Shown piece after piece: positions 34,627-44,165 of a DNA stretch of 64,000 nucleotides. The notes under the pieces are model-generated. The model did no database searches, was not told the DNA's origin, and saw only the letters and a list, made by a program, of their open reading frames with translations. The DNA is from Erythrobacter sp. (GTDB lineage Bacteria; Pseudomonadota; Alphaproteobacteria; Sphingomonadales; Sphingomonadaceae). The stretch covers positions 1,537,001-1,601,000 of the forward strand of contig NZ_CP136573.1 in the NCBI RefSeq assembly GCF_035194505.1. The letters are read 5' to 3'. Every line of letters starts with the position of its first letter. The first letter of the stretch is position 1. The position numbers and the translations under genes are program-made.

Positions 34627-35358
34627 ATGGACACAACAGCCATCGGCGGCTGCGCACCCGAAGCGGCAATCTGCGCGCGTGGCATCGTGCGCGATTTCGA
34701 GGCCGGGCAAACGACCATCCGTGTGCTCCACGGGATCGACACCGACATCCGCCCCGGCGAGATGACCTATGTCGTGGGCGAAAGCGGCTCGGGCAAGACA
34801 ACCCTGATCTCGATCATGTGCGGCATCCTGTGGCCGACGGAAGGTGAGGTGAAAGTGTTCGGCACGGACATCTACAAGCTGTCGGACACCGAACTGGTCA
34901 ATTTCCGCCTCAACAACATCGGCTTCATCTTCCAGCAGTACAACCTGATCCCCTCGATCGACGCTGCCGCCAACGCCGCCGTGCCGCTGATCGCCAAGGG
35001 CATGCCGGTCGACGAAGCGCGCGAGCGGGCCAAGGTGCTGCTCGACAAGCTCAACATCGGCAATCAGGCCGACAAGCTTCCGCGCCAGCTTTCGGGCGGA
35101 CAGCAGCAGCGCGTCGCCATCGCCCGTGCACTGGTGCACGAGCCGCGTCTGGTGGTCTGCGACGAGCCGACCGCCGCGCTCGATGCGCGCTCGGGGCGGC
35201 GGGTGATGGATCTGCTGCGCGAAGTCGCGGTCGCGCCCGATCGCGCCTGCATCATCGTCACCCACGACAACCGCATCTTCGATCTGGCTGACCGGATCAT
35301 TGTGCTCGAGGACGGACGCATCACTCATGACGGCAAGGAAATGCCCGATGATCACTGA
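34627..35358 (+). CDS. ABC transporter ATP-binding protein, MacB/DevA type
   Basis: 243 residues. Walker A GESGSGKTT near 51-59, Q-loop FIFQQYN near 99, signature LSGGQQQR near 155, Walker B LVVCDEPTAALD near 173, and His switch VTHD. The chosen ATG at 34627 has AAGGGG upstream; a GTG at 34609 overlaps the permease stop but has no ribosome-binding site. Sequence and position pair it with the upstream permease. Confidence 0.92.
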   Translation: MDTTAIGGCAPEAAICARGIVRDFEAGQTTIRVLHGIDTDIRPGEMTYVVGESGSGKTTLISIMCGILWPTEGEVKVFGTDIYKLSDTELVNFRLNNIGFIFQQYNLIPSIDAAANAAVPLIAKGMPVDEARERAKVLLDKLNIGNQADKLPRQLSGGQQQRVAIARALVHEPRLVVCDEPTAALDARSGRRVMDLLREVAVAPDRACIIVTHDNRIFDLADRIIVLEDGRITHDGKEMPDDH

Positions 35359-35403
35359 TGCCGCCCTCCCCTCCTTCTTCTGTTCGAACCGCCCGAGGAC
35401 GCC

Positions 35404-36387
35404 ATGCTTCGTAATGTGAGCTTTGCCCGCCAGATCCTGCCGATCGCAGCCCTGATCGGGGTGGCGATTGCCGCCTATCTGATTGTCGTCGGCCTGCCCG
35501 ATCGCTCGACCTCGGAGCCGGCCGAGCAGCCGCCCAAGGCCGTCGGCGACCTCGCCGATGCACCGCGCGTGGCAGGCGCAGGGATTGTCGAGCCGGCGAG
35601 CGAAGTGATCGACATCGGCTCGGCCCTCTCAGGGCTGGTCACCAATGTGCTGGTGCGTCCGGGTGACCGCGTGGCCAAGGGCGCGGTGCTTTTCACGGTC
35701 GATGCCCGCGCCGCGAGGGCGCAGCTTGATCAGGCCGACGCCGCAATTCAGGAAGCACGCGCCGCCATCGCCGAGGCCGGAGCCGCGCAGAAGACCGCGC
35801 GCGAACAGCTCGCGCTCTATCGCCAGCTGTCCGATCCCGCCGCAGTCAGCCGTGCCGAGGTGATCCGCGCCGAGGGCGAGGAAGCCGCCGCCAGCACCCG
35901 CCTCGGCCTCGCCCGTGCCCGCCTTGCCGCAGCCCAGGCCGCCGCCGGAGCTGCACGTACCGAGATCGAGCGCCTCAACGTGCGCGCCCCGATCGCGGGG
36001 GAAATTCTCGCGGTCAACATCCGCCCGGGCGAGTTCGTCGCCACCCAGGGCGGCGGCAATGCCCAGCCCTTCATACAGATGGGTCAGACCGATCCGCTGC
36101 ATGTGCGCGTCGATGTCGACGAAAACGAGGTCGGGCGTGTGGCGCTGGGCAAGCCGGCGATCATCTCGCCGCGCGGCGCAGCCGAACTGCACGTCTCGGC
36201 CACCTTCGTTCGCGCCGAACCGCAAGTGGTTCCCAAGCGCTCGCTCACCAATTCGGCGGCCGAGCGGGTCGATGTGCGCGTGCTCCAGCTGATCTACGCC
36301 CTGCCCAAGAGCGATGCCTTCCGCGTGGGGCAGCAGATCGATGCCTTCATCCCGGCCAAGGCCGCCGCCGCCGAAAAGGGGGACTGA
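35404..36387 (+). CDS. HlyD-family periplasmic adaptor subunit
   Basis: 327 residues. One N-terminal helix (about 10-30), a lipoyl-like hairpin (GIVEPASEVIDIGSALSGLV near 60), a long coiled-coil hairpin (about 100-185, many AAxA heptads), the second lipoyl half with VRAPIAGEILAVNIRPGEFV near 195-215, and a beta-barrel domain. A membrane-fusion protein of the MacA/DevB kind linking the inner-membrane ABC pump to the outer-membrane channel. 45 nt after the ATPase gene. Confidence 0.9.
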   Translation: MLRNVSFARQILPIAALIGVAIAAYLIVVGLPDRSTSEPAEQPPKAVGDLADAPRVAGAGIVEPASEVIDIGSALSGLVTNVLVRPGDRVAKGAVLFTVDARAARAQLDQADAAIQEARAAIAEAGAAQKTAREQLALYRQLSDPAAVSRAEVIRAEGEEAAASTRLGLARARLAAAQAAAGAARTEIERLNVRAPIAGEILAVNIRPGEFVATQGGGNAQPFIQMGQTDPLHVRVDVDENEVGRVALGKPAIISPRGAAELHVSATFVRAEPQVVPKRSLTNSAAERVDVRVLQLIYALPKSDAFRVGQQIDAFIPAKAAAAEKGD

Positions 36388-36391
36388 GGCG

Positions 36392-37804
36392 ATGCGCCGC
36401 CCGCTCCTCGCTGCGGCCGCGCTCATGCCGCTGGCGCTTGCCGCCTGCGCCATGCAGCCCGCGCCCGAAATCGCGACGCCGACCCCGGACCTGCCCGAAG
36501 CCTTCTTCTTCGCGCCCGATGGTGCGACAAAGACGGGCCTTGCCGCGCTGATGCCGGAGAATGATCCGGCCTATCGCGCGCTGTCGCAGGCCGCGATTGC
36601 AGCCGCTCCGAACCTTGCCGAGGCAATGGCGCGGATCGATGCCGCCCGCGCCGGAGCGCGCGGCGCCGGTGCGGAACGCCTGCCCAACATCACCGCCGAT
36701 GGCAGCGTCCGGCGCAACCGCATCAACCCTGCGCAGTTCGGGCAAGCGGGCCAGCAGGGATTCATTCCCGAAGAACAGACCTCCTACGGCGCGAACATCA
36801 CCGCGAGCTGGGATCCCGACATTTTCGGGCGCCTCAAAGCGCAGGAACGCGCCGCGCTCGCCCGGATCGATGCCGCCAGTGCGCAGGCGCAGGGCGTGCG
36901 GTTGGCGCTACTGTCCGAGATTGCCGCAAGCATTACCGACTGGCGCGTGCTCGATGCGAGAGCCGCCGCCATCAGCGCCGATGCCGCCGCTGCAACACAA
37001 CTTGCAGGCCTCGCAAAGGCGCGGGAGGTTGCCGGGATCGCGCCGGGTTTTGACCGCGTGCGGGCCGAGGCGACCGCCAGTTCCTCGGCCGTGCGCCTTG
37101 CCTCGCTTGAAAGCGAGCGGGCGCGCCTGATCGGACGGCTCGTGACGCTGACCGGACAGGATGCAGCCACTGTTCGCTCTGCCCTTTCGACGGCCGCGCC
37201 GGCCCTCGCACCTGCTACCGCTCCAGCCGGGCTGCCATCCGATCTGCTCGTCAACCGGCCCGATGTCGCCGCGGCCGCTGCCAATCTTGCCGCCAGCGAT
37301 GCCAAACTTGCCGCCGCCGCCCGCGCCCGCTTCCCGCGCATTACCCTGTCAGGCGTGCTCGGCCTGCTGGCCTTCAACCCGGGCGATTTCCTCGACACGG
37401 ACTCGCTGGTCGGATCGCTCACTGCCGGGATCGCCGGACCGCTGCTCGATTTCGGGCGGGTGGGCGCAGGAATCGACGCTGCAGCGGCAGACAAGCGCGC
37501 CGCCTTTGCCGCCTATCGCGGTGCGGTGTTCCAGGCACTGGGCGATGCCGAGGCGGCCTATGGCGTGGTCGCCGCAGCGGATGCGGAGGCAAAGCTTTCC
37601 GTGGCCGAGCGCGATCAGCTGGCGCGTGCCGCCGGACTTGCCGAAACGCGCTATCGGGCCGGCCTTGCAAGCTTCCTCGAAGTGCTCGAAGCCCGCCGTG
37701 CAGCCGATGCCAGTGGAGAACGCGCGGCGGCAGCCCTCGGCCGTGCATCGCGCGCGCGAGTCGTGCTGTGGCGGGCGCTTGGCGGCGACGCGGCGGGCCG
37801 CTAG
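36392..37804 (+). CDS. Outer-membrane factor, NodT/TolC-like lipoprotein
   Basis: 470 residues. Signal peptide with lipobox LAAC (Cys near 16). Two OEP domains (about 60-250 and 270-465); SYGANITASWDPDIFGRLK and the mirror GPLLDFGRVGAGIDAA mark the barrel-to-coil transitions of OMF repeats. Start ATG at 36392, 4 nt after the adaptor stop. The last gene of the efflux operon; its stop TAG overlaps the HupE stop on the other strand (CTAG). Confidence 0.9.
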   Translation: MRRPLLAAAALMPLALAACAMQPAPEIATPTPDLPEAFFFAPDGATKTGLAALMPENDPAYRALSQAAIAAAPNLAEAMARIDAARAGARGAGAERLPNITADGSVRRNRINPAQFGQAGQQGFIPEEQTSYGANITASWDPDIFGRLKAQERAALARIDAASAQAQGVRLALLSEIAASITDWRVLDARAAAISADAAAATQLAGLAKAREVAGIAPGFDRVRAEATASSSAVRLASLESERARLIGRLVTLTGQDAATVRSALSTAAPALAPATAPAGLPSDLLVNRPDVAAAAANLAASDAKLAAAARARFPRITLSGVLGLLAFNPGDFLDTDSLVGSLTAGIAGPLLDFGRVGAGIDAAAADKRAAFAAYRGAVFQALGDAEAAYGVVAAADAEAKLSVAERDQLARAAGLAETRYRAGLASFLEVLEARRAADASGERAAAALGRASRARVVLWRALGGDAAGR

Positions 37805-38802
37805 CCGATCACGCGCTCGATCAGCCAGAAACTGCCGATCGCTCCGATTGCATAGGTGGAGCCGCCGAGCACGGGACGCTCGAACCGCGGCGCAAAGCGC
37901 ATCATCGCTGCCAGCAGCGCGATCACGCCGGCGATCACCAACAACTGTCCTGCCTCGACCCCGAGGTTGAAGGCGAGCAAGGCAGTGACGACCTCCCCCT
38001 GCGGCAAGCCAATATCGGCCAGCGCTCCGGCAAACCCGAAGCCGTGGAACAGCCCGAAGGCAAAGGCCACCGCCCAGGGAAAGCGCCGGGTAAAGGTGCG
38101 GGGCTCGGGCGAGCGCAGCACCAGCGCCACCTCGACCGCGAGGAACACGATCGACAGCGCAATCAGCGCCTCGACCGGGCGGCTTGGCAACCCGGCATAG
38201 CCGAGGCTGGTCGCCACCAGCGTCAGCGAATGCGCCACGGTAAAGGCGGTGGCGGCCTTCACCACCGCCCATGGCCTGCGCACCAGTAGCACCAGCGCGA
38301 TCACGAACAGCAGGTGATCCCACCCGAACAGGATGTGCTCTGCGCCGATCACCAGATAGTCGCGCAGCACCTGCATGGCAGAAGGCTCGGCGGCGATCAC
38401 CGCGGTCGGCGCTTCGGGAGTGAGGCGAAAGGTCTGCGCCGGCTTTCCACGCGGGATCAGACGCGCGATCGCGTCAGTGCCCCCTGCCAATGCGGAAAGG
38501 CCGAAGCTTTGTCCGGCCATGTTGCCCCGGCAGCGCAATTCCTGCTGGCCCAGCAAAGCCAGCGGCGCGGCGCGGCGCACCGGCGCGCCAGATGCGGTGC
38601 AAACGGCCGGGAGGAGCGGCTCAGCCAGCAGCACCGCGTCCTGCGCGCGCAATGCGGCGACCGGCAGCTTCCATTCGATCACCCACACCCCGCCCTCGCG
38701 CTCGATCAGCTCGATCACCGCAGGGCGCAGCTCGTCGGCGCTGAGCGGCGCGGCCAGCAATGCAAGGCAAAGCGCCAGCAGGCTGCGCACAAGTCGGCTC
38801 AC
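37801..38802 (-). CDS. HupE/UreJ family membrane protein
   Basis: 333 residues: signal peptide (1-22), an extracytoplasmic domain (about 23-145), then a HupE/UreJ_2 domain with six to seven helices from about 155, including GAEHILFGWDHLLFV, AHSLTLVATSLG and FGLFHGFGFAGAL. Conserved His residues in these segments suggest metal (Ni/Co) handling, but no hydrogenase or urease genes are near. The GTG start overlaps the PpiC-type gene stop (GTGA). Third gene of the DUF3604/PpiC-type/HupE chain. Confidence 0.85.
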   Translation of the reverse strand: MSRLVRSLLALCLALLAAPLSADELRPAVIELIEREGGVWVIEWKLPVAALRAQDAVLLAEPLLPAVCTASGAPVRRAAPLALLGQQELRCRGNMAGQSFGLSALAGGTDAIARLIPRGKPAQTFRLTPEAPTAVIAAEPSAMQVLRDYLVIGAEHILFGWDHLLFVIALVLLVRRPWAVVKAATAFTVAHSLTLVATSLGYAGLPSRPVEALIALSIVFLAVEVALVLRSPEPRTFTRRFPWAVAFAFGLFHGFGFAGALADIGLPQGEVVTALLAFNLGVEAGQLLVIAGVIALLAAMMRFAPRFERPVLGGSTYAIGAIGSFWLIERVIG

Positions 38803-39587
38803 CGCGAAATGTCGACCCGGTAGGCGCTGCGCAGGATCTCGTAAGCCCGTTGCTTGCGCTGCGCGATCTGGTCCGCGCGCCAGTCATTGGCGAGGCGCGG
38901 GCGCAGCGCTTCGAAATCGGGCTCGGCCGAGGCCCGCCCGGACACGCGGACAATATGCCAGCCGAAGCCCGAGGGGATCGGGCCCTTCCATGCGCCGTCC
39001 GCAGGAAGCGACACCAGCCCCTGGGCGAATTGCTGGCCGAAGCGCACCGCGATCTCGGGCATCGACGTCTCGTTCATGCTGGCGGGCAGGCTGCTCGGCT
39101 GGCCAGTGCCGCCCGCGCCCGAAAGCGCAGCCCGCGCTGCCGCCTCGCCGGAAAACAGCCTCTGCTCGAAGCTAACCAGCGGGGTTCTGGCATAGCGCGC
39201 CTGATTGGCCTTGTAGAAAGCCTGCAAGGCTGCCTCGTCAGGCTCGGCCAGCTCGGCTGCTCCGCCTGCGGTGAGGTCCATCTTGGCGACCATGCGCTGG
39301 CGCACCACTGCATCGTCCTGATCGAGCCCCAGCCGCAACGCCTCGCGATAAAGCACTTCCTCGCGCACATAGCGCGTGATCCGCTCGTCGAGTTCGGCAT
39401 CGGTCGGCGCGCGGCCCATCACCCGCTCGAACCCGAGTGCCAGCTGCGCTTTCTGGGCTGCATCGACCTTGATCACCCGGGAAGCGGGATCAGGTGGCGC
39501 CCCACCCCAAGTGAGCACGACATAGAGCAGCGCACCAAGGCCGAGAAAATGGACCAGCGGCTCGCGGGTCCAGCCGGCAAGCGTCAC
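38799..39587 (-). CDS. Membrane-anchored PpiC-type (parvulin-like) peptidyl-prolyl isomerase
   Basis: 262 residues. N-terminal helix (about 10-28), a SurA-like helical segment (about 45-130, RVMGRAPTDAELDERITRYV), then a parvulin fold (about 130-235) with the GPIPSGFGWHIVRV end typical of PpiC domains. Some parvulin active-site residues are not clear, so activity is uncertain. GTG start overlaps the DUF3604 stop, and its own stop overlaps the HupE start, both as GTGA: tight translational coupling across three genes. Confidence 0.78.
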   Translation of the reverse strand: MTLAGWTREPLVHFLGLGALLYVVLTWGGAPPDPASRVIKVDAAQKAQLALGFERVMGRAPTDAELDERITRYVREEVLYREALRLGLDQDDAVVRQRMVAKMDLTAGGAAELAEPDEAALQAFYKANQARYARTPLVSFEQRLFSGEAAARAALSGAGGTGQPSSLPASMNETSMPEIAVRFGQQFAQGLVSLPADGAWKGPIPSGFGWHIVRVSGRASAEPDFEALRPRLANDWRADQIAQRKQRAYEILRSAYRVDISR

Positions 39588-41515
39588 GTCGTCCCCTTAC
39601 CTTGCGGCTTGAGCCAGATCGGCGAGGTATAGGCCCGCTCCTGCGCGACCGCATCCTTCAACGCATCGCCCGTCAGTTCGAACCCGAAGCGCACCGCATC
39701 GAACAGCGTCCAGCGTGGGGTCGGAATTTCGAGCACGCGCACGTAATAGAACGCGCGCTGACCCTTGGCGTAATCGGGATCGGTCCAGGTGGTGCGCAGT
39801 TCGCCCGCGCCGATGGTGTTGGTGTAGGTCGCGTCCTTGCGGTTCACGGTATCGCCAACCGGGGTCAGGCCCCTCGCAGTGCGCGGGCGCTTGTCCATGT
39901 CGCTCCACACCACGTCATAGACCTTCTCTTGCATCGCACCGCTGGCGTCGACCCAGCCCTTGATCACCTGCACCCGGTCAAGATTGGCGCCGTCGGGGTC
40001 CTTCAGCGCGCTGATCAGGAAGGTGGGGGCGCTGCCCTTGTCGGCCAGTTCGCCGCCCATCGGCACGCCGCGGCTATATCCAGCCCGCACCCAGTCACCT
40101 TGCCAGTCGGCAGAGCTGAAATCGAACCCGCCGAAGATCCGCACGGTCATGCGCGGCCCGGTGGTGGCATAGACCTCGCGGCGGCGGAAGGCATCGAAGA
40201 TTTCGGCCCGGGTATTGCCCCGTGCCCAGGCTGCAGCATAGCCACCGGCGAGGTAATGCCAGCCGAACCGCCCCTGCCTTGTGCCGAGGTTCTGCGGCTG
40301 CATGGCGCGGTCCTTGTAGGACGGCTCGTTGCCGGTGTGCTTGCCGAAGAAGTTGTCCTCGTCCCCGGTGGCGAGGCCGGTATGGCTGTCGGTCGATCCG
40401 ATCAGGCCGAAGGCATAGGGGTTCACACCCAAGCGCTGCTCCAGCGAAAGACCGCGCAGCAGGGCCGAGCGCACGTAGTTGCCGCCATACATGTCGGGCG
40501 TGCTCGGGGAGGTGAGCGGCAGGTTGCCCAGCTCCCAGCCCTTGACCCCGAAGCCCGCCATCTCGTCGTTAGGCGAGAGGAACGGGTGGGTTTCGCTGTC
40601 ACCCTTGATCTGGGTCGCTTCGACCACCGGTTCGGCCGCCGCACGGCGCTTGGCATAGGCCGCCGTCATGGGCGAGCCATCCGCCATGGTCATCTCGAAC
40701 ATCAGGCCGTTCGAGAGATTGGAATTATGCGGGATCGCAAGCACCTTGCCGCCGGTATTCTTCTCGTAGGCGTCCATGTAGTCCCACAGCTGCTCCACCG
40801 TGGTGTCGATCCCGGGAATCGGCTGGGTCTTGCCAGTCTTATCGCTGCCATCGCGGAACATCACCACGCGGTGGAGATTGTTGCCGTCCGGCATGAGGGT
40901 CCATTCAAAGCCGGCAATCGCCGAAAACACGCCGGGTTCGTTGTAGCGATCGAGCAGGCCAAGCTGTGTGTTCCAGAGGTCCTCGGTCGCCTTCTTGGCT
41001 TGTTCGGGGTCGCTGAAGGCTGCGGGCAGGCTCTTGTTGGCCGCTGCGGTGATCAGTTCGGCCATAGCGCGCTGCGAGCCTTCCGGGCCTTCGTGCATCA
41101 TGTCGTACCAGCGCAGCACAGTCTCGTCGCCGATCACCCACTTCACATACCAGCGCGGGGCATCAAACAGCCGCCGGGTGGCACCGAGGCCGTCGGAATG
41201 GTCGGCAATCACGAGGAAATCGAGGGGCCGCTCAAGCTTCGCCTTGCCGCCGGTCGTCGCCGTGACTTCCTCGCCGCGGGCAAAGCGCAGCGCGTCTTCC
41301 GGCCCGAGCCTCACGCCAAAACCAAAGGCATCGACCGAGTTGTCGGTGTGGAGATGGGTATCGCCCCAGTAGGGCCTGTCCGGAAATTCGGCGAGCTTGA
41401 TCGTGTTTTCGCCATTACCGGTCTTCGCCGGATCGCGCGTCATTTCGCCGCCGCAACCTGCCGCTGTAATCGTCATCAGGCTCGCCGCAGCCAGCCCAGT
41501 CCATGTCTTGCGCAT
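39584..41515 (-). CDS. DUF3604 lipoprotein, PHP-like predicted metal-dependent hydrolase
   Basis: 643 residues from the ATG at 41513-41515. Signal peptide with lipobox TAAGC (Cys near 21). Metal-binding signatures of PHP-type phosphoesterases recur: GDTHLHTDNSVDAF near 50, IADHSDGLG near 103, and GSTDSHTGLA near 383. DUF3604 function is not established. First gene of a chain with a PpiC-type protein and a HupE-like protein, joined by GTGA overlaps. An upstream open stretch of 60 codons is unconserved and overlaps nothing. Confidence 0.84.
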   Translation of the reverse strand: MRKTWTGLAAASLMTITAAGCGGEMTRDPAKTGNGENTIKLAEFPDRPYWGDTHLHTDNSVDAFGFGVRLGPEDALRFARGEEVTATTGGKAKLERPLDFLVIADHSDGLGATRRLFDAPRWYVKWVIGDETVLRWYDMMHEGPEGSQRAMAELITAAANKSLPAAFSDPEQAKKATEDLWNTQLGLLDRYNEPGVFSAIAGFEWTLMPDGNNLHRVVMFRDGSDKTGKTQPIPGIDTTVEQLWDYMDAYEKNTGGKVLAIPHNSNLSNGLMFEMTMADGSPMTAAYAKRRAAAEPVVEATQIKGDSETHPFLSPNDEMAGFGVKGWELGNLPLTSPSTPDMYGGNYVRSALLRGLSLEQRLGVNPYAFGLIGSTDSHTGLATGDEDNFFGKHTGNEPSYKDRAMQPQNLGTRQGRFGWHYLAGGYAAAWARGNTRAEIFDAFRRREVYATTGPRMTVRIFGGFDFSSADWQGDWVRAGYSRGVPMGGELADKGSAPTFLISALKDPDGANLDRVQVIKGWVDASGAMQEKVYDVVWSDMDKRPRTARGLTPVGDTVNRKDATYTNTIGAGELRTTWTDPDYAKGQRAFYYVRVLEIPTPRWTLFDAVRFGFELTGDALKDAVAQERAYTSPIWLKPQGKGTT

Positions 41516-41570
41516 GGATGCCCTCCCTAAATCTCCCGCTTCGAACTGTGCGCGGAGCACGGCGCCTTCG

Positions 41571-42026
41571 TCAAGCCGGTGACTTGCGCTGAAGCAGGGC
41601 GGACCGCTCGCAGCGGCACACCACTTCCCCGCGCTGGTTCCACATCTCGTGGATAAAGGTGACGATCCCCGCATCGGGCCGCGAATTGCTGGCACGCAAT
41701 TCCTTCACCTCGCTTACCGCCCGAAGGGTGTCACCGATGAACACCGGCTTGGGGGTCACCACCTTATCGAAGCCGAGATTGGCGACCAGCGTTCCCAGCG
41801 TCGTGTCTCCCACCGACAGCCCGACCAGCAGGCTGAAAGTGAAGGTCGAATTGACGAGGATTTGCCCGAAGCCGCTCGCCTTGGCTGCCTCGACATCAAG
41901 GTGGAGGGGCTGCGGATTGTGGGTCATGGTCGAGAACAGCAGATTGTCGGTCTCGGTGACGGTCCGCCGGATCTCGTGTTCGATCCGGTCACCCACCTGC
42001 CATTCGTCGAAGAAACGACCGGCCAT
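41571..42026 (-). CDS. MaoC-like dehydratase
   Basis: 151-residue hot-dog fold protein: FDEWQVGDRIEHEIRRTVTE, then the hydratase-type segment LFSTMTHNPQPLHLD (Asp/His pair in HNPQPLH) and GFGQILVNSTFT. R-specific enoyl-CoA hydratase-like or mesaconyl-type. Start ATG at 42024-42026 shares one base with the stop of the CoA-transferase gene (TGATG), so they are translationally coupled. Confidence 0.86.
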   Translation of the reverse strand: MAGRFFDEWQVGDRIEHEIRRTVTETDNLLFSTMTHNPQPLHLDVEAAKASGFGQILVNSTFTFSLLVGLSVGDTTLGTLVANLGFDKVVTPKPVFIGDTLRAVSEVKELRASNSRPDAGIVTFIHEMWNQRGEVVCRCERSALLQRKSPA

Positions 42027-43108
42027 CAGGCGCCTGCCGCCCAACGCGCCACCACATCCGCGCCGTCATCCGTGCTGGAGCGCACAGCCCCCGGCGTGCG
42101 GCTGAAGCGCGGTGCCGGAGCGGTGTGCCAGGCGCCGTCGTGTTCGACATAGGCGCCGCGCGCCTTCATGTGCGGATGCTCGCGCGCTTCCTCCAGATCG
42201 AGCACGGGGGCAAAACAGGCGTCTGAACCTTCGAGCAGTTCGCACCATTCGGCCTGGGTTTTCCTGAGGAACAGGGCGGCCAGCTTTGCGGCGTAATCGT
42301 CCCAGTTGGCAGGGTTCATCTGGCCCTGCGCCAGTTCTTCGGGCGCGCCGCTCTTGGCCAGCAACTCGGCGTAGAACTGCGGCTCGATCGAACCCAGCGA
42401 GATTTCCTTGCCGTCTGCGCAGGTAAAGCAGCGGTAGAAATGTGCCGCCCCGCCGAGCATGCCGCGCCCACGCGCGGTGGACAGATGCGGCAGGTGGCGC
42501 ACGCCGAAGAAGAAGCTCATCAGGCTGGTTGCCCCATCGACGATCGCAGCATCGACGACCTGCCCGCGTCCCGAACGCTCGCGCTCGTAAAGCGCGGCGA
42601 GGATCCCGAAGGCGCAATACATCGACCCGCCGCCGAAATCGCCGACCAGGTTCTGCGGGGGGGTCGCCGTCTCGCCGCGCTTCCCGACCGACGCAAGCGC
42701 GCCGGTGATGGCGATGTAGTTGATGTCGTGCCCTGCGGCGTGGGCCAGCGGGCCGTCCTGCCCCCAGCCGGTCATGCGGGCATAGACGAGGCCGGGGTTG
42801 AGCGTGAGCAGCTCTTCCGGCCCCAACCCCAACCGCTCCATCACGCCCGGGCGGAAACCTTCGATCAGAACGTCGGCCTTGCTCGCGGCTTCGCGGCACA
42901 GGGCCTTGCCCTCCTCGCTCTTGAGATCGAGCGCCAGCCGGTGGCGCGCCCGTTCGACCACGGGATTGGAAACCCCTGCGCCGGGTCGGTCGATCCGCAC
43001 CACTTCGGCGCCCAGATCGGCGAGCAGCATTGCGACGTGCGGCCCCGGGCCGATGCCGCTGAATTCGATCACCCGGAGGCCGGACAGCGGCCCTGATGGC
43101 TGGTTCAT
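42026..43108 (-). CDS. CaiB/BaiF CoA-transferase family, alpha-methylacyl-CoA racemase-like
   Basis: 360 residues. GLRVIEFSGIGPGPHVAMLL and the CoA-binding ADLGAEVVRIDRP at the N-terminus; VGDFGGGSMYCAFGIL near 165; GHDINYIAITGAL near 136 (His and Asp of AMACR-type enzymes). This motif favours racemase over formyl-CoA transferase. The partner MaoC-like gene suggests fatty-acyl or sterol side-chain degradation. Start ATG at 43106-43108; longer upstream frame unconserved. Confidence 0.85.
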   Translation of the reverse strand: MNQPSGPLSGLRVIEFSGIGPGPHVAMLLADLGAEVVRIDRPGAGVSNPVVERARHRLALDLKSEEGKALCREAASKADVLIEGFRPGVMERLGLGPEELLTLNPGLVYARMTGWGQDGPLAHAAGHDINYIAITGALASVGKRGETATPPQNLVGDFGGGSMYCAFGILAALYERERSGRGQVVDAAIVDGATSLMSFFFGVRHLPHLSTARGRGMLGGAAHFYRCFTCADGKEISLGSIEPQFYAELLAKSGAPEELAQGQMNPANWDDYAAKLAALFLRKTQAEWCELLEGSDACFAPVLDLEEAREHPHMKARGAYVEHDGAWHTAPAPRFSRTPGAVRSSTDDGADVVARWAAGA

Positions 43109-43262
43109 ATATCTCTCCCTTTGGCGGAGTGTCTGGCGCGCCTCCATGCCAAGGGCAAGCCCCGAGATTGCCAGTCCCCCTGCGCTGCTGCCCAAGCCAC
43201 ACCATCGCGGCGCAAAGGCAAAATTGCTTGTCGCGCGGTTGCCAGCGTATAGCTGCACGCCC

Positions 43263-44165
43263 ATGCGATCTCTTACCCATCTTGAACGGCTCGAAGCCGA
43301 AAGCATCCACATCTTCCGCGAGGTTGTCGCCGAGGCGGAAAATCCGGTGATGCTCTATTCGGTCGGCAAGGATTCCTCGGTCATGCTGCATCTGGCGCGC
43401 AAGGCCTTTTATCCCGCGCCGCCGCCTTTCCCGATGCTGCATGTGGCCAGCGGCTGGGATTTCGCCGATCTCATCGCCCACCGCGACAAGACCGTGCGCG
43501 AGTACGGACTGAAGCTCATCATTGCCGAAAACGAGCTGGCCGAAGAACAGGGGATCAACCCCTTCGATACCGGCAGCGCACTGTATAGTCAGGCCCAGCT
43601 CACCGATCCTTTGAAGCGCGCGCTGACCGCGTATGGTTTTGACGCGGCCTTCGGCGGTGGCCGGCGCGACGAGGAGAAGGCCCGCGCCAAGGAGCGCATC
43701 TTCAGCTTCCGCACCGCCGCGCATCGCTGGGACCCCAAGAACCAGCGGCCCGAGTTGTGGAACCTCTACAACGCCAAGAAGGCCAAGGGAGAGAGCATCC
43801 GGGTGTTCCCGCTCTCCAACTGGACCGAGCTCGACATCTGGCAGTATATCGCGCTCGAGAATATCGACATCGTGCCACTCTATTTCGCCCAGCCGCGCCC
43901 GACCGTGGAGCGCGACGGGATGATCCTGGTGGTCGACGATGACCGCTTCCGCCTCGAACCGGGCGAAGAGCCGGCGGTGCGTTCGGTCCGGTTCCGCACG
44001 CTCGGCTGCTATCCGCTCACTGGCGCCACCGAGAGCGAGGCGACCGCGATGAGCGACATCATTCAGGAAATGCTGCTCGCCACCAGCTCCGAACGGCAGG
44101 GCCGCGCCATCGACAAGGGACAATTGGCGTCGATGGAAGACAAGAAGCAGGAGGGGTATTTCTGA
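43263..44165 (+). CDS. cysD: Sulfate adenylyltransferase subunit 2
   Basis: 300-residue CysD, the catalytic subunit that makes APS from ATP and sulfate together with CysN. ATP pyrophosphatase PP-loop SVGKDSSVM at 33-41; AFGGGRRDEEKARAKERIFS near 128; typical C-terminal tail ending GQLASMEDKKQEGYF. First gene of cysD-cysNC-cysQ. Start ATG at 43263. A candidate sigma70-type -35 TTGCTT and -10 TATAGC lie 30-60 nt upstream (18-bp spacing), weak. Confidence 0.97.
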   Translation: MRSLTHLERLEAESIHIFREVVAEAENPVMLYSVGKDSSVMLHLARKAFYPAPPPFPMLHVASGWDFADLIAHRDKTVREYGLKLIIAENELAEEQGINPFDTGSALYSQAQLTDPLKRALTAYGFDAAFGGGRRDEEKARAKERIFSFRTAAHRWDPKNQRPELWNLYNAKKAKGESIRVFPLSNWTELDIWQYIALENIDIVPLYFAQPRPTVERDGMILVVDDDRFRLEPGEEPAVRSVRFRTLGCYPLTGATESEATAMSDIIQEMLLATSSERQGRAIDKGQLASMEDKKQEGYF

